A stretch of DNA of 64,000 bases. Origin: Desulfovibrio desulfuricans (GTDB taxonomy: Bacteria > Desulfobacterota > Desulfovibrionia > Desulfovibrionales > Desulfovibrionaceae). The DNA lies in contig SUVB01000038.1 in assembly GCA_015062205.1 (NCBI GenBank), positions 1 to 64,000 of the forward strand, in the 5' to 3' direction. Under the pieces are notes generated by a model that saw nothing but the letters and a program-made list of their open reading frames with translations, had not been told where the DNA came from and ran no database searches. A program made the translations under genes and the position numbers. This document shows, one piece after another, positions 41,759 to 52,467 of this stretch (its first letter is position 1; each line of letters starts with the position of its first letter).

Positions 41759-42623
41759 ACCTGTGAAGTTCGTCATGACGACGTTTACCGACCCCATGAT
41801 GGGGCTGTCCTATGAGTGCGAGCCCGTCTTTCGCAAACTGGAAACGCATTTCCCCGGCATGCTGGAATTCCGTTATGTCATGGCGGGGCTTGTGCGCGAC
41901 GTCCACGCGCTGCTGGATCCGGACGACCTGCGTTGCGGGGAGGACTTCGCCATCAGAAACTATAACAGGCGGCTGGCCCGCATTTACGAAAGCGAGGAAG
42001 ACATCAGCGGCATGCCCGTCAATATGGCGGATTTCCACCTGTTCTCCACGGAGCATATTTCGTCCCTGCCGCTCAATCTCGCCTACAAGGCGGCGCAGCT
42101 TGCCTGCCCGGAAAAGGCTGACCTGTATCTGTACAACTTGCGGTATGCGACCATTGTGGACTGCAAGCCCACGACGCATTGGGCGGAATTGCTGGAAGTG
42201 GCCCGCTCCACGGGCATCGACGCCAAGACATTCGCGGGGCATTACACGGACGGAAGCGCACAGAAGGCGCTGGAGGGGGATTTGGCGCATTGCCGGAAAC
42301 TGGGCATACGTACGCTTCCCGCATACATGCTCGCATACGGCGACAGCAGTATGGTGGTGCAGCAGCTTATCGGCTACAATGCCTTTGCGGAACTCATCAG
42401 CGAACTGTCAGAGGGACTGTTGCAGCCGCGCAGCGTCACGCCTTCCCTTGAATCAATACGACAGTTTATTGCAGCGCATCCCCTGATTTCTCCCATAGAG
42501 CTTTTTGAGGCTTATGATTTTGCGTCGGCGGATGACGTCGTTCCCTTTCTCAAACCCTTGCTGGATGCGGGCTGCATTGCCCTGCGGCACGTCCCGCACG
42601 GCGTGTTCATCACAAAAATCTGA
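41751..42623 (+). CDS. DsbA-like thioredoxin-fold protein lacking the CxxC motif
   Basis: A 290-residue cytoplasmic protein from the ATG at 41751, overlapping the tautomerase gene by eight bases. It resembles DsbA/FrnE-type proteins: the opening KFVMTTFTDPMMGLSYECEP corresponds to the family DPxCxW active site, the helical insert follows, and GIRTLPAYMLAYG holds the cis-proline loop. Residues 16-19 are MMGL where relatives have a redox cysteine, so thiol oxidoreductase chemistry is unlikely. The C-terminal 70 residues add a helical, possibly winged-helix, domain (LESIRQFIAAHPLISPIELF). Its role in the oxidoreductase/tautomerase operon is unknown. Confidence 0.7.
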   Translation: MSEPVKFVMTTFTDPMMGLSYECEPVFRKLETHFPGMLEFRYVMAGLVRDVHALLDPDDLRCGEDFAIRNYNRRLARIYESEEDISGMPVNMADFHLFSTEHISSLPLNLAYKAAQLACPEKADLYLYNLRYATIVDCKPTTHWAELLEVARSTGIDAKTFAGHYTDGSAQKALEGDLAHCRKLGIRTLPAYMLAYGDSSMVVQQLIGYNAFAELISELSEGLLQPRSVTPSLESIRQFIAAHPLISPIELFEAYDFASADDVVPFLKPLLDAGCIALRHVPHGVFITKI

Positions 42624-42632
42624 ATGCCGTCG

Positions 42633-42668
42633 GCATGTGGAGCGGCCGTACGTCGCCGCTCCACATGC
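42633..42668. terminator. Stem-loop between convergent genes
   Basis: GCATGTGGAGCGGC and GCCGCTCCACATGC form a perfect 14-base-pair stem with an eight-base loop between the thioredoxin-fold gene and the flavoprotein gene. There is no T run, so its terminator role is inferred from position. Confidence 0.5.
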
Positions 42669-42675
42669 GCCGCCC

Positions 42676-43332
42676 CTATCCCGCGACAAGCGCCGCGCCC
42701 AGGGCTTCGGCCCTGCGGCAGTCCTCCGGGAAGTGTTCCTCCCGGTATTTTGCCTTTTCCTCCGCAGAGAACATGGTGCAGACGTATTTGGAATAGTCGT
42801 TGAACTGCAGGGTGTTGTTGACGTACAGCACCTGCGGCTCGCTGCCGAAGATGTGCCCCACGTAGCCTTCCATCATGTTCAGGCGGGCCGGATACTTCCA
42901 CTCCTCCATGAGCGGGGCCGGCACGTTCATGGTGTAGATGAAAGCCGTGCGCAGTTTTTTGGGGGCGATGCTGGCATGGCCCTCGGTGTAGGTGAGGAAG
43001 GGGAAGAGCAGGCGTTCCTCAAGGCAGCGCAGCATGCCCGACACGCCGCCGAAATAGATGGGCGAGCCGAAAATGACGGCGTCCGCCTGCGCCAGTTTTT
43101 CCAGCACGGGCGTGATGTCGTCCTTCACGGCGCATGTGCCGTAGGATTTCCCGCCCTTCAGCTTACAGGCGAAACAGCTTTTGCAGCCCGTGTAGCGGTA
43201 CGAATACAGGTGCAGCATCTCCGTCTGCACGTTGCCGTTTCCGGCGGCCTGCGCGCCGTCCAGCGCGTGCTGCAGGACGGTGGCGGTATTGCCCTTTTTC
43301 CGGGGACTGGCGTTGACGGCATAGATATGCAT
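42676..43332 (-). CDS. Iron-sulfur flavoprotein / NADPH-dependent FMN reductase family
   Basis: A 218-residue flavodoxin-fold protein. The FMN phosphate loop is NASPRKKGNTATVL, and AVIFGSPIYFGGVSGMLR is the second FMN contact. Between them lies a compact cysteine set C50, C53, C56, C67 (GCKSCFACK, GTCAVKDD), as in iron-sulfur flavoproteins of anaerobes, which pass electrons to oxygen, peroxide or other acceptors. The gene is convergent with the oxidoreductase cluster. It is a cytoplasmic, normal-length family member. Confidence 0.85.
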   Translation of the reverse strand: MHIYAVNASPRKKGNTATVLQHALDGAQAAGNGNVQTEMLHLYSYRYTGCKSCFACKLKGGKSYGTCAVKDDITPVLEKLAQADAVIFGSPIYFGGVSGMLRCLEERLLFPFLTYTEGHASIAPKKLRTAFIYTMNVPAPLMEEWKYPARLNMMEGYVGHIFGSEPQVLYVNNTLQFNDYSKYVCTMFSAEEKAKYREEHFPEDCRRAEALGAALVAG

Positions 43333-43530
43333 GTGCGGCTCCTTGTGCTGGGGTGTGCGGTCATGCGACCGGAGTCGTCAACTCTAGCGCATGCGGGCGC
43401 AAAGGCAAGAAGGCAGTTTTTTCTTACCGTCATTTCGCCGGAGGGCCAAGCGCGCGGGCTGACGGGCGCGACGGCCCGCGCCGGGAGAGCGGAGGACGCC
43501 GCCGGGAGGGAGGCGACGCGGAAGATGGCG

Positions 43531-44268
43531 CTATTCCAGCCTCAGGGCCGTGGGCAGGCTGTCTTCCGGCCCGGCCGCGCCTTCCATGTAGCGTCCGTCA
43601 TAGACGGCATAGGCGTGCAGCTTGCCCTCGCTGAGAATGTTGACGACGCCGTCCTCGAATTCGTCGGGGTACCAGGTCAGTTCCACGCGGCGCGCGCCGT
43701 TGTCCGGGGTGTAATAGCCCTTGCCGTCGGCCTGAAGCGTCAGGTACCGGGTCGCATCGCGCTTGCCGCAGGCACGCCGCACGTCGTCGAAGTCGTGCTG
43801 TTCGTCCCGCAGCGTGCCCCGGCAGGCGTAGGCCCTGATTTCGGCCCTGCCCCTGAAGGCGTCGCCGATATTGGTCGGCACGCCCCCCGAATCGCCCGCA
43901 AGCAGTTCCCCGGAGCGGAAAAAGTTCGCGCTGATGTCCATGCCCTCAATGCGCATCAGTTTGCGCACGAAGGTCACGCGCACGTAATCGCCCGTGCGGG
44001 CGCGCGCGCCGTCCTCGCCCCTGAGCGCCCGGGCCAGCTCGTCCCTGTCGGCCACCATGGTCAGGGTGTTCCGGCCGGTTTTGACGGCGATGAGGCAGCG
44101 GTTCTTTCTGGTGGCTCCTTTCAGGATGAGCATGCCTTCCACGGTCTGCTCGCGCAGCACCCGCCCCGCAGGCTCCCCGGCGCGGGCCGTGCCGCTTTCG
44201 CCGGGCAGGGCCGCAAGGCTCGCCGCCAGCGCCGTGATGATCAGAAGCAGTCGTGCCGTGAGCGTCAT
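43531..44268 (-). CDS. Secreted protein of unknown function
   Basis: A 245-residue protein from the ATG at 44268. The N-terminus is a signal peptide (MTLTARLLLIITALAASLAA) with a probable cleavage site around residues 27-31. The mature part contains a beta-rich domain (DYVRVTFVRKLMRIEGMDIS), two cysteines (YACRGTL, RRACGKR) that may form a disulfide, and an acidic C-terminus. I do not recognise a family. It lies divergently from relA/spoT, with 270 bases between the starts. Confidence 0.6.
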   Translation of the reverse strand: MTLTARLLLIITALAASLAALPGESGTARAGEPAGRVLREQTVEGMLILKGATRKNRCLIAVKTGRNTLTMVADRDELARALRGEDGARARTGDYVRVTFVRKLMRIEGMDISANFFRSGELLAGDSGGVPTNIGDAFRGRAEIRAYACRGTLRDEQHDFDDVRRACGKRDATRYLTLQADGKGYYTPDNGARRVELTWYPDEFEDGVVNILSEGKLHAYAVYDGRYMEGAAGPEDSLPTALRLE

Positions 44269-44538
44269 CGTTGTTGCCGTGCCCTCCGTGCCGTATGCGC
44301 AGGATAGGGGCGCGTCCTCAGGTTCGGCGCGCCGTCCGCAGGCAACCTGACAGGTTTTGCGCCGGCAATCAAGAGGGGGCGCGTCCGTGCGGTGTCCGCC
44401 GGTTGCGGCGCAGGCCGTCGCGCTTGACAGGCGGGGGCAATAAGGGCAACGATGCCGTATCCGGCTGTTCCGGCCTGTTGCCGCAGCATCCGTCCGCCGC
44501 CGGAATACCCCCAAATGCCAAATTCTGCAGGGCGCCTC

Positions 44539-46694
<2,156 letters not shown>

Positions 46695-46698
<4 letters not shown>

Positions 46699-47681
46699 AC
46701 CATCTCCAGATACGGGTCCGGCGCGGCCAGATAGTTGCGCACATAGTCTTCCACGCCCTGCTCCAGCCCTGTGAAGGGAAGGGACAGGGCGCGCCCTTCC
46801 TCACTCAGCCAGCCCATGTCCGCCCGGGTGAAATTCTGGTATTTGCCCCGGAGCTGTTCGGGCATGTCCACATAGTCGATGGCCGGCTCCCGCCCCAAGG
46901 CGGCGAACACGGCGCGGCCCAGGTCGTTCCATGTGCGCGCCCGGCCCGTGCCCGCATTGCGGATGCCGTTGATTTCGGGATGCTCCAGCAGCCGGAAGAT
47001 GAGCTCCACGCAGTCCTTGACATAGACGAAGTCGCGCATCTGGCCGCCGTCCGGGTAGTCCGGGCAGCAGGATTTGAACAGCCGCAGCCGCCCCGTGGCC
47101 GAAATCTCGTGAAAGGCCTTGCACACGACGCTGCGCATGTCGCCCTTGTGATACTCATTGGGGCCGTACACGTTGAAGAATTTGAGGCTGGCCACGCTGT
47201 CGTTCAGGCCGTTGTCCAGCAGCCAGAGGTCGAAAAGCTGCTTGGAGTAGCCGTACATGTTCAGCGGCTTCAGGCGGCGGATGTTCCCCACATGGTCGGA
47301 AAAGCCCTGCGCGCCGTCGCCGTAGGTGGCGGCGGAGCTGGCATTGATGCAGCGCGCGCCGCGCTCCAGGGCGAAGCGGCAGACCGCGATGCTGTATGCC
47401 GTGTTGTTGGCCATGAGGAAGTCGGCATTCCGCTCCGTGGTGGCGGAGCAGGCCCCCAGGTGGACGACGGCCTCCACCGCGCCCGAAAAGCTGCCGCGGC
47501 GCAGCGCATCCAGAAAGGCGTCGCGGTGCAGGTATTGGCGGTAGCGGCGGTTGACCAGGTTCTTCCATTTTTCGCTTGTGCCGAGGTTGTCCACCACCAG
47601 AATGTCGGTGATGCCCGCCCTGTTCAGCCGCCAGATCAGGGCGCTGCCGATGAAGCCCGCGCCGCCGGTGACAATGTACAT
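46695..47681 (-). CDS. hldD: ADP-L-glycero-D-manno-heptose 6-epimerase
   Basis: A 328-residue extended SDR enzyme from the ATG at 47681 with GGAGGGG upstream. NAD loop [17 protein letters not shown], catalytic region SSAATYGDG with Y-x3-K in MYGYSKQLFD, and the HldD-specific pieces HLGACSATTERNADFLM, SLKFFNVYGPNEYHKGDMRS and DGGQMRDFVYVKDC are all present. It makes the heptose precursor of the lipopolysaccharide inner core. The gene is divergent from rfbB and convergent with relA/spoT; the stop codons overlap. Complete and typical. Confidence 0.93.
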
Positions 47682-47873
47682 ATGCGCCCCTCCGGAACGG
47701 TAATGTCCCTGCGTCGTGCCGCCGGAGCCTGCCCCCCTGCGGCTTTTGCCGGTATAGCCTGCCGGGCGCGCCTTCGTCAAAGCGCGGCGGCCCGTCAGCC
47801 GGGGCGCGCCTTCGTTGACGCCTGTCCGCCGGTACGGTACGCTTTTCAAATCCGCAAAGGATAAGGAGCAGAC

Positions 47874-48974
47874 ATGTCCTGCCAACTCGTCACCGGCGGC
47901 GCCGGTTTCATCGGCTCCTGCTACGTGCTGCACGCCCGCAGGCGCGGCGTGCGCGTGATCAATCTGGACAAGCTGACCTACGCGGGCAATATGGAAAACC
48001 TCGCCGCGCTGCGCGACGATGCGGAGCACATCTTTGTGCGCGGCGACATCGGCAATGCCGAGCTGACGGCGTATCTGCTCTCGCGGTATCAGCCCGACGC
48101 GGTGGTCAATTTCGCCGCCGAGAGCCATGTGGACCGTTCCATTGTGGACCCGGAGGCCTTTGTGCGCACCAATGTGCTGGGCACGGCCGCGCTGCTGCGC
48201 GTGGTCAAGGACTGGTGGCGCGGGCTCTCCCCGGAGCGCGCGGCGGCCTTCCGTTTTCTGCACATCTCCACGGACGAGGTCTACGGCGCGCTGCAGCCGG
48301 GGGACGCGCCCTTTGCGGAGAGCACGCCCTACAGTCCCAACAGCCCCTATTCCGCCTCCAAGGCGGCGGCGGACCATCTGGTGCGCGCCTTCCGCGAAAC
48401 CTACGGCCTGCCCACGCTGCTGACCAACTGCTCCAACAATTACGGGCCGCGCCAGTTCCCGGAAAAGCTCATTCCGCTCATGATCTGCAACGCGCTGGAG
48501 CGCAAGCCCCTGCCCGTGTACGGCAGGGGGGCCAATATCCGCGACTGGCTGCACGTGGAGGACCATTGCGCGGCCGTCGCCCGCGTGCTGGAGGCCGGGC
48601 AACCGGGCCGCAAGTACAACATCGGCGGGCATGCGGAGCGGACCAATCTGGAGGTCGTCCGCGCGGTCTGCGGCATTCTGGACGACATGGCCCCCTCGGC
48701 GCAGGGGCCGCATGCGGACCTGATCACCTTTGTGGCGGACAGGCCGGGGCACGATTTCCGCTACGCCATCGACAGTTCCCGCATCGGGGAAGAGCTGGGC
48801 TGGAAGCCGGAATACGATTTCGATTCAGGCCTGCGCGAAACCGTGCGCTGGTATCTGGAGAACATGACGTGGGCGGACAATGTGCGCAGCGGCGCGTACC
48901 GGGACTGGCTGGCCGTCAATTACGCGGGGCGCGCCCAGGCCGCGCCGCTGAAGAGGGAGGGGCGTCATGGCTGA
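47874..48974 (+). CDS. rfbB: dTDP-glucose 4,6-dehydratase
   Basis: A 366-residue SDR enzyme. Marks are [52 protein letters not shown] with [10 protein letters not shown], and [20 protein letters not shown]. It converts dTDP-glucose to dTDP-4-keto-6-deoxyglucose, the entry step to dTDP-rhamnose and related sugars of lipopolysaccharide. AAGGAGCAG precedes the ATG. The stop overlaps rfbA by eight bases. It also resembles rmlB/rffG; the context (rfbA, rfbC) makes rfbB the natural name. Confidence 0.93.
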   Translation: MSCQLVTGGAGFIGSCYVLHARRRGVRVINLDKLTYAGNMENLAALRDDAEHIFVRGDIGNAELTAYLLSRYQPDAVVNFAAESHVDRSIVDPEAFVRTNVLGTAALLRVVKDWWRGLSPERAAAFRFLHISTDEVYGALQPGDAPFAESTPYSPNSPYSASKAAADHLVRAFRETYGLPTLLTNCSNNYGPRQFPEKLIPLMICNALERKPLPVYGRGANIRDWLHVEDHCAAVARVLEAGQPGRKYNIGGHAERTNLEVVRAVCGILDDMAPSAQGPHADLITFVADRPGHDFRYAIDSSRIGEELGWKPEYDFDSGLRETVRWYLENMTWADNVRSGAYRDWLAVNYAGRAQAAPLKREGRHG

Positions 48975-49860
48975 GTGGAAAGGCATTGTGCTGGCGGGCG
49001 GCTCCGGCTCGCGGCTGTACCCGCTGACGCTGAGCGTGAGCAAGCAGCTCATGCCCATCTACGACAAACCCATGATCTACTATCCGCTGGCTGTCCTGCT
49101 CATGGCGGGCATCCGCGATATCTGCCTCATTTCCACGCCCGAGCATCTGCCGCTCTACAGGGCTCTGCTGCACGACGGCGCGCAGTGGGGCTGCCGTTTT
49201 TCCTACGTGGTCCAGCCCCGGCCCGAGGGTCTGGCGCAGGCCTTCCTGCTGGCCGAGGACCACATTGCCGGCCACAACACCTGCCTGGTGCTGGGCGACA
49301 ATGTCTTTTTCGGCCACGGCCTGCCCGACCTCACGCATGAGGCCATGACGCGTCCGCGCGGAGCCACGGTGTTCGGCTACCATGTGCGCGACCCGGAACG
49401 CTACGGCGTGGTGGAATTTGACGCGCAGCGCCGCGTGATCAGCATAGAGGAGAAGCCGCAGCATCCCAAGTCCAATTTCGCGGTCACGGGGCTGTATTTT
49501 TATGACAGCGACGTGCTGGACATCGCCCGCAGGGTGCGCCCCTCGGCGCGCGGCGAGCTGGAGATCACGGATGTGAACAACGCCTACCTCTCGCGCGGTG
49601 ATTTGCATGTGGAGCTCATGGGCCGCGGCATTGCATGGCTGGACACGGGCACGCACGACTCGCTCATGGATGCGGGGGCCTTTGTGCAGGCCGTGGAGAA
49701 GCGGCAGGGCCTCAAGGTGGCCTGCCTGGAGGAGATCGCCTGGCGCAGGGGCTACATCAGCGCCGACGATGTGCGTCGCCTGGCAGCGCCTTTGGTCAAG
49801 ACCGGCTATGGGCAGTACCTGCTGGAACTGGTGGACACGGGGTTGGGACAGTGGAAGTAG
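48967..49860 (+). CDS. rfbA: Glucose-1-phosphate thymidylyltransferase
   Basis: A 297-residue nucleotidyltransferase. The signature [20 protein letters not shown] and [17 protein letters not shown] is followed by [33 protein letters not shown] and [15 protein letters not shown]. It joins glucose-1-phosphate to dTMP from dTTP. The gene overlaps rfbB at its start and rfbC at its end, so the three are co-translated. Confidence 0.95.
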   Translation: MAEWKGIVLAGGSGSRLYPLTLSVSKQLMPIYDKPMIYYPLAVLLMAGIRDICLISTPEHLPLYRALLHDGAQWGCRFSYVVQPRPEGLAQAFLLAEDHIAGHNTCLVLGDNVFFGHGLPDLTHEAMTRPRGATVFGYHVRDPERYGVVEFDAQRRVISIEEKPQHPKSNFAVTGLYFYDSDVLDIARRVRPSARGELEITDVNNAYLSRGDLHVELMGRGIAWLDTGTHDSLMDAGAFVQAVEKRQGLKVACLEEIAWRRGYISADDVRRLAAPLVKTGYGQYLLELVDTGLGQWK

Positions 49861-50384
49861 AAACAACGCCCATTGAAGGCGTCCTGCTCGTCAAGCCTGA
49901 CGTGTGGGGCGACGCGCGGGGCTATTTTGTGGAGACTTGGCAGCAGGAACGGTACGCGGCGGCGGGCATTGCCCTGCCCTTTGTGCAGGACAACCACTCC
50001 ATGTCGCGCTACGGCACGCTGCGCGGCCTGCACTTCCAGAAGACGCGGCCCCAGGGCAAGCTGGTCTATGTGTCGCTGGGCAGGGTGTTTGACGTGGCTG
50101 TGGACATACGGCGCGGCTCGCCCACCTTCGGGCAGTGGTACGGCGTGGAGCTGACGCAGGAAAACCAGTGGCAGCTCTGGATCGCGCCCGGGCTGGCCCA
50201 CGGCTTCGCGGTGACGAGCGAGATTGCCCACTTCCACTACAAATGCACGGATTTTTACTGCCCCGGCGACGAGGGGGCCATCCGCTGGAACGATCCGGAC
50301 ATCAATGTGGCCTGGCCTGTGCGCGAACCGGTGCTCTCCGGGAAGGACAAGGTGGCCCCGCTGTTCGCTGAACAGCAGTTCTGA
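49851..50384 (+). CDS. rfbC: dTDP-4-dehydrorhamnose 3,5-epimerase
   Basis: A 177-residue cupin epimerase with a GTG start at 49851, ten bases inside rfbA and preceded by GGGGTTGGGA. Marks are [37 protein letters not shown] (catalytic histidine), [20 protein letters not shown] and [11 protein letters not shown] with the active-site pair. It epimerises C3 and C5 of the 4-keto sugar. The fourth gene of the usual pathway, rfbD, is not next to it, so the end product may be rhamnose (rfbD elsewhere) or another 6-deoxysugar. Confidence 0.93.
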   Translation: MEVETTPIEGVLLVKPDVWGDARGYFVETWQQERYAAAGIALPFVQDNHSMSRYGTLRGLHFQKTRPQGKLVYVSLGRVFDVAVDIRRGSPTFGQWYGVELTQENQWQLWIAPGLAHGFAVTSEIAHFHYKCTDFYCPGDEGAIRWNDPDINVAWPVREPVLSGKDKVAPLFAEQQF

Positions 50385-50472
50385 AAAAAAAAATTTCAAC
50401 CGTCCCTCAAGTCTTCCGCACAGCTGCCGATAAGGGAAGCAGACTCTTTCCGTATCCCTGTCGGGAGAAGCC

Positions 50473-51264
50473 ATGATGGACGCCTTGCAGAGCATCAGCC
50501 CCCGTATCGTGCCCGTATCGGGAGCGCCGTCGTCCGGCGGCGTGAGCGCCGAGGACGGGGCGCGGCCGCGCGGCCGTTTCGCCCTGCCGCCCGGCGCGGC
50601 GCAGGGCGGCGACGCGCGGAACAATGCCGGGGCCGACAGCCTCGGCCTGAGCCCGGAAGCCGAGGCGCAGCTGCGCGAGCTGAAGCAGCGCGACGCCGAA
50701 GTCCGCGCCCACGAGCGCGCCCATATGGCTGCCGGGGGGCAATATGTCAGCGGCGGCCCGCACTATACCTACCAGAAGGGGCCGGACGGCCGGCAATACG
50801 CCATCGGCGGACATGTGGACATTGACGTCTCCGCCGTGCCGGGCGACCCGGAAGCCACGCAGCAGAAGGCCGAACAGGTGCGTCGCGCCGCCACGGCTCC
50901 CGGTCAGCCCTCCGGGCAGGACAGGCAGGTAGCGGCGGAAGCCGCCGCCATGTCCGCAGAAGCCGCGCGCGACGTGCAGAAGGAACACCGCCGGGAGGCG
51001 GAAGAAGCTTCCGGCGGTTCGGCGGGCGCTGCCCCGGGAGCGACGGGGCGCAGTTCCGCCGGGCGGGCGGGGGGGGATGCGCCCGCGGCTTCCTTCGCCA
51101 CGGCGGAAATCGTGGAGGAAGAGGCGCGGCACGGCGGCATGACGCGCGCGCAGGCCCGCGAGCAGGCCCACGCCGCCCAAGTCTATGCCGACATGTCCAT
51201 GCGGGGCGTCATGCCCACAGCGCTTGCCCCCGGCTCCTTTGTAGCGACATCCATCACCGTGTAA
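50473..51264 (+). CDS. SprA-family putative HExxH metalloprotease-like protein
   Basis: A 263-residue protein with a conserved core EVRAHERAHMAAGGQYVSGG. H80-E81-R82-A83-H84 is a full HExxH zinc motif, followed by GPHYTYQKGPDGRQYAIGGH and VDIDVSAVPGDPEATQQKAE. This is the pattern of the SprA/CJM1_0395 family of putative metalloproteases, whose function is not established. The rest is low-complexity, rich in alanine, glycine and arginine. No signal peptide is seen. It stands alone after the rfb genes, with a ribosome binding site (GGGAGAAGCC) before the ATG. Confidence 0.75.
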   Translation: MMDALQSISPRIVPVSGAPSSGGVSAEDGARPRGRFALPPGAAQGGDARNNAGADSLGLSPEAEAQLRELKQRDAEVRAHERAHMAAGGQYVSGGPHYTYQKGPDGRQYAIGGHVDIDVSAVPGDPEATQQKAEQVRRAATAPGQPSGQDRQVAAEAAAMSAEAARDVQKEHRREAEEASGGSAGAAPGATGRSSAGRAGGDAPAASFATAEIVEEEARHGGMTRAQAREQAHAAQVYADMSMRGVMPTALAPGSFVATSITV

Positions 51265-51267
51265 GGG

Positions 51268-51289
51268 AGGGCTGCATGTCCATGCAGCC
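51268..51289. terminator. Palindrome after the SprA-family gene
   Basis: GGGCTGCATG and CATGCAGCCC form a ten-base-pair stem with a two-base centre, four bases past the stop codon. No T run follows, so function is uncertain. Confidence 0.4.
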
Positions 51290-51429
51290 CATGCTGTCCG
51301 TATCGCCTTTCCGGCGACGGACGCGCCCCGGAGCCCTTGAAGCAGTCTCCCTCAGCCCTCGCAGCGTCAACGTGCTGCTGCGTCCGGCCGGGGGGGCAGA
51401 CCTTTGCGCCTGTGACGCGCGACGCGGCT

Positions 51430-52221
51430 TCACGCCGTGCCGGAGGGAGGCGCGGGAATGCGCAGAACGCGTATGGCGAGCCCCGGTGCGGCTGCCGCCA
51501 CGCTGCAGTGGTAGGCCGCGCCCGCGTTGAGGTCGCAGCTTGTCCACTGCGCAGGCGTGGAGAGCGCAGCGCGCGTCGCCTTCTGTTCCGGCGGGAGCGG
51601 CACAGCGGCCGGCGGCACGGCGGGAAGCGATACAATCCAACCCGCATGGCCGGAACCCGCATCCACCGCAAAACTGTCCAGCGGCAGGCTCAGCCCGCGG
51701 CCCAGGGCCTTGAGAACGGCTTCCTTGCGCGTCCAGCAGCGATAGAAGGCCTCCGCACGTGCGTCCGCAGCTTCGGACAGGATGTGCGCCTGTTCCCGGG
51801 GGTGCAGCCGGGCCGCCAGTTCCGCCAGTTCGGGCAGGGGACGCATTGCCTCGACATCGACGCCCACCGGCCCCTCCCGGCAGACGGCAAGCCAGACCTG
51901 TTCGCCGGAATGGGAAATGGAAAAATGCGCTCCACAGCGCGGACAATACGGTTTGCCGTAGGGCGTGAGCGCAAAGGGAGCCGCAGCGTCCTGGCCGAAG
52001 GTAGCCCGCAGGGCCTGACGCGCCAGCGCCCGTCCTGCCAGGTGCTTGACGCTGTCGGCCAGGCGCGCGTACCGCCGCGCCTGCGCCAGTTCTTCGCCAA
52101 TGACGAAGGGACGGCAGGCCTCCAGCCAGGCCGGGTCAGCGGTAATGGTCAGACCGATGCAGGTCACGACGCCGGGGAGCGTCGGGGGAAGGGAGGGGAG
52201 AAAGGACGGAACAACCGGCAT
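51430..52221 (-). CDS. Sfp-type 4'-phosphopantetheinyl transferase
   Basis: About 263 residues from the ATG at 52221 (MPVVPSFLPS); an upstream in-frame ATG at 52254 is also possible. Family motifs are PYGKPYCPRCGAHFSISHSG, the Mg-binding GVDVEAMRPLPE and the WTRKEAVLKALGRGL helix. The enzyme transfers phosphopantetheine from CoA to carrier-protein serines. CPRC in the substrate-side loop is unusual but does not touch the catalytic residues. No carrier-protein gene lies nearby, so it may serve the cell's general acyl carrier protein. It lies downstream of dnaA across the tandem repeats. Confidence 0.85.
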   Translation of the reverse strand: MPVVPSFLPSLPPTLPGVVTCIGLTITADPAWLEACRPFVIGEELAQARRYARLADSVKHLAGRALARQALRATFGQDAAAPFALTPYGKPYCPRCGAHFSISHSGEQVWLAVCREGPVGVDVEAMRPLPELAELAARLHPREQAHILSEAADARAEAFYRCWTRKEAVLKALGRGLSLPLDSFAVDAGSGHAGWIVSLPAVPPAAVPLPPEQKATRAALSTPAQWTSCDLNAGAAYHCSVAAAAPGLAIRVLRIPAPPSGTA

Positions 52222-52262
52222 AGCCGCGCTCTCAACTCCTGAGGTTGCGCGCATGGCCTTGC

Positions 52263-52458
52263 GCGAGTCCCCGCGAGCTGTACGGGGACAGACAGCAGAG
52301 CGCTGCCCAAAGGGTTCCGGCGGAGCCGGAATCCCCGTAGGCGAGTCTCCGCGAGCCGTACGGGGACAGACAGCAGAGCGCTGCCCAAAGGGTTCCGGCG
52401 GAGCCGGAATCCCCGTAGGCGAGTCTCCGCGAGCCGTACGGGGACAGACAGCAGAGCG
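52263..52458. repeat. Tandem 78-bp repeat, about 2.5 copies
   Basis: Unit starts at 52263, 52341 and 52419, giving an exact 78-base period; the third copy is partial (about 40 bases). Copies 2 and 3 are identical over their shared length, copy 1 differs at two positions near its start. Each unit contains two potential hairpins: GGTTCCGGC/GCCGGAA and, across the unit junction, CCCCGTA/TACGGGG. The block ends nine bases before the end of dnaA. Confidence 0.9.
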
Positions 52459-52467
52459 CGCCCGCCG

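Noticed and set aside
52263-52458. CRISPR array
   Set aside because: The repeats are contiguous 78-base units without spacers, and no cas genes are near.
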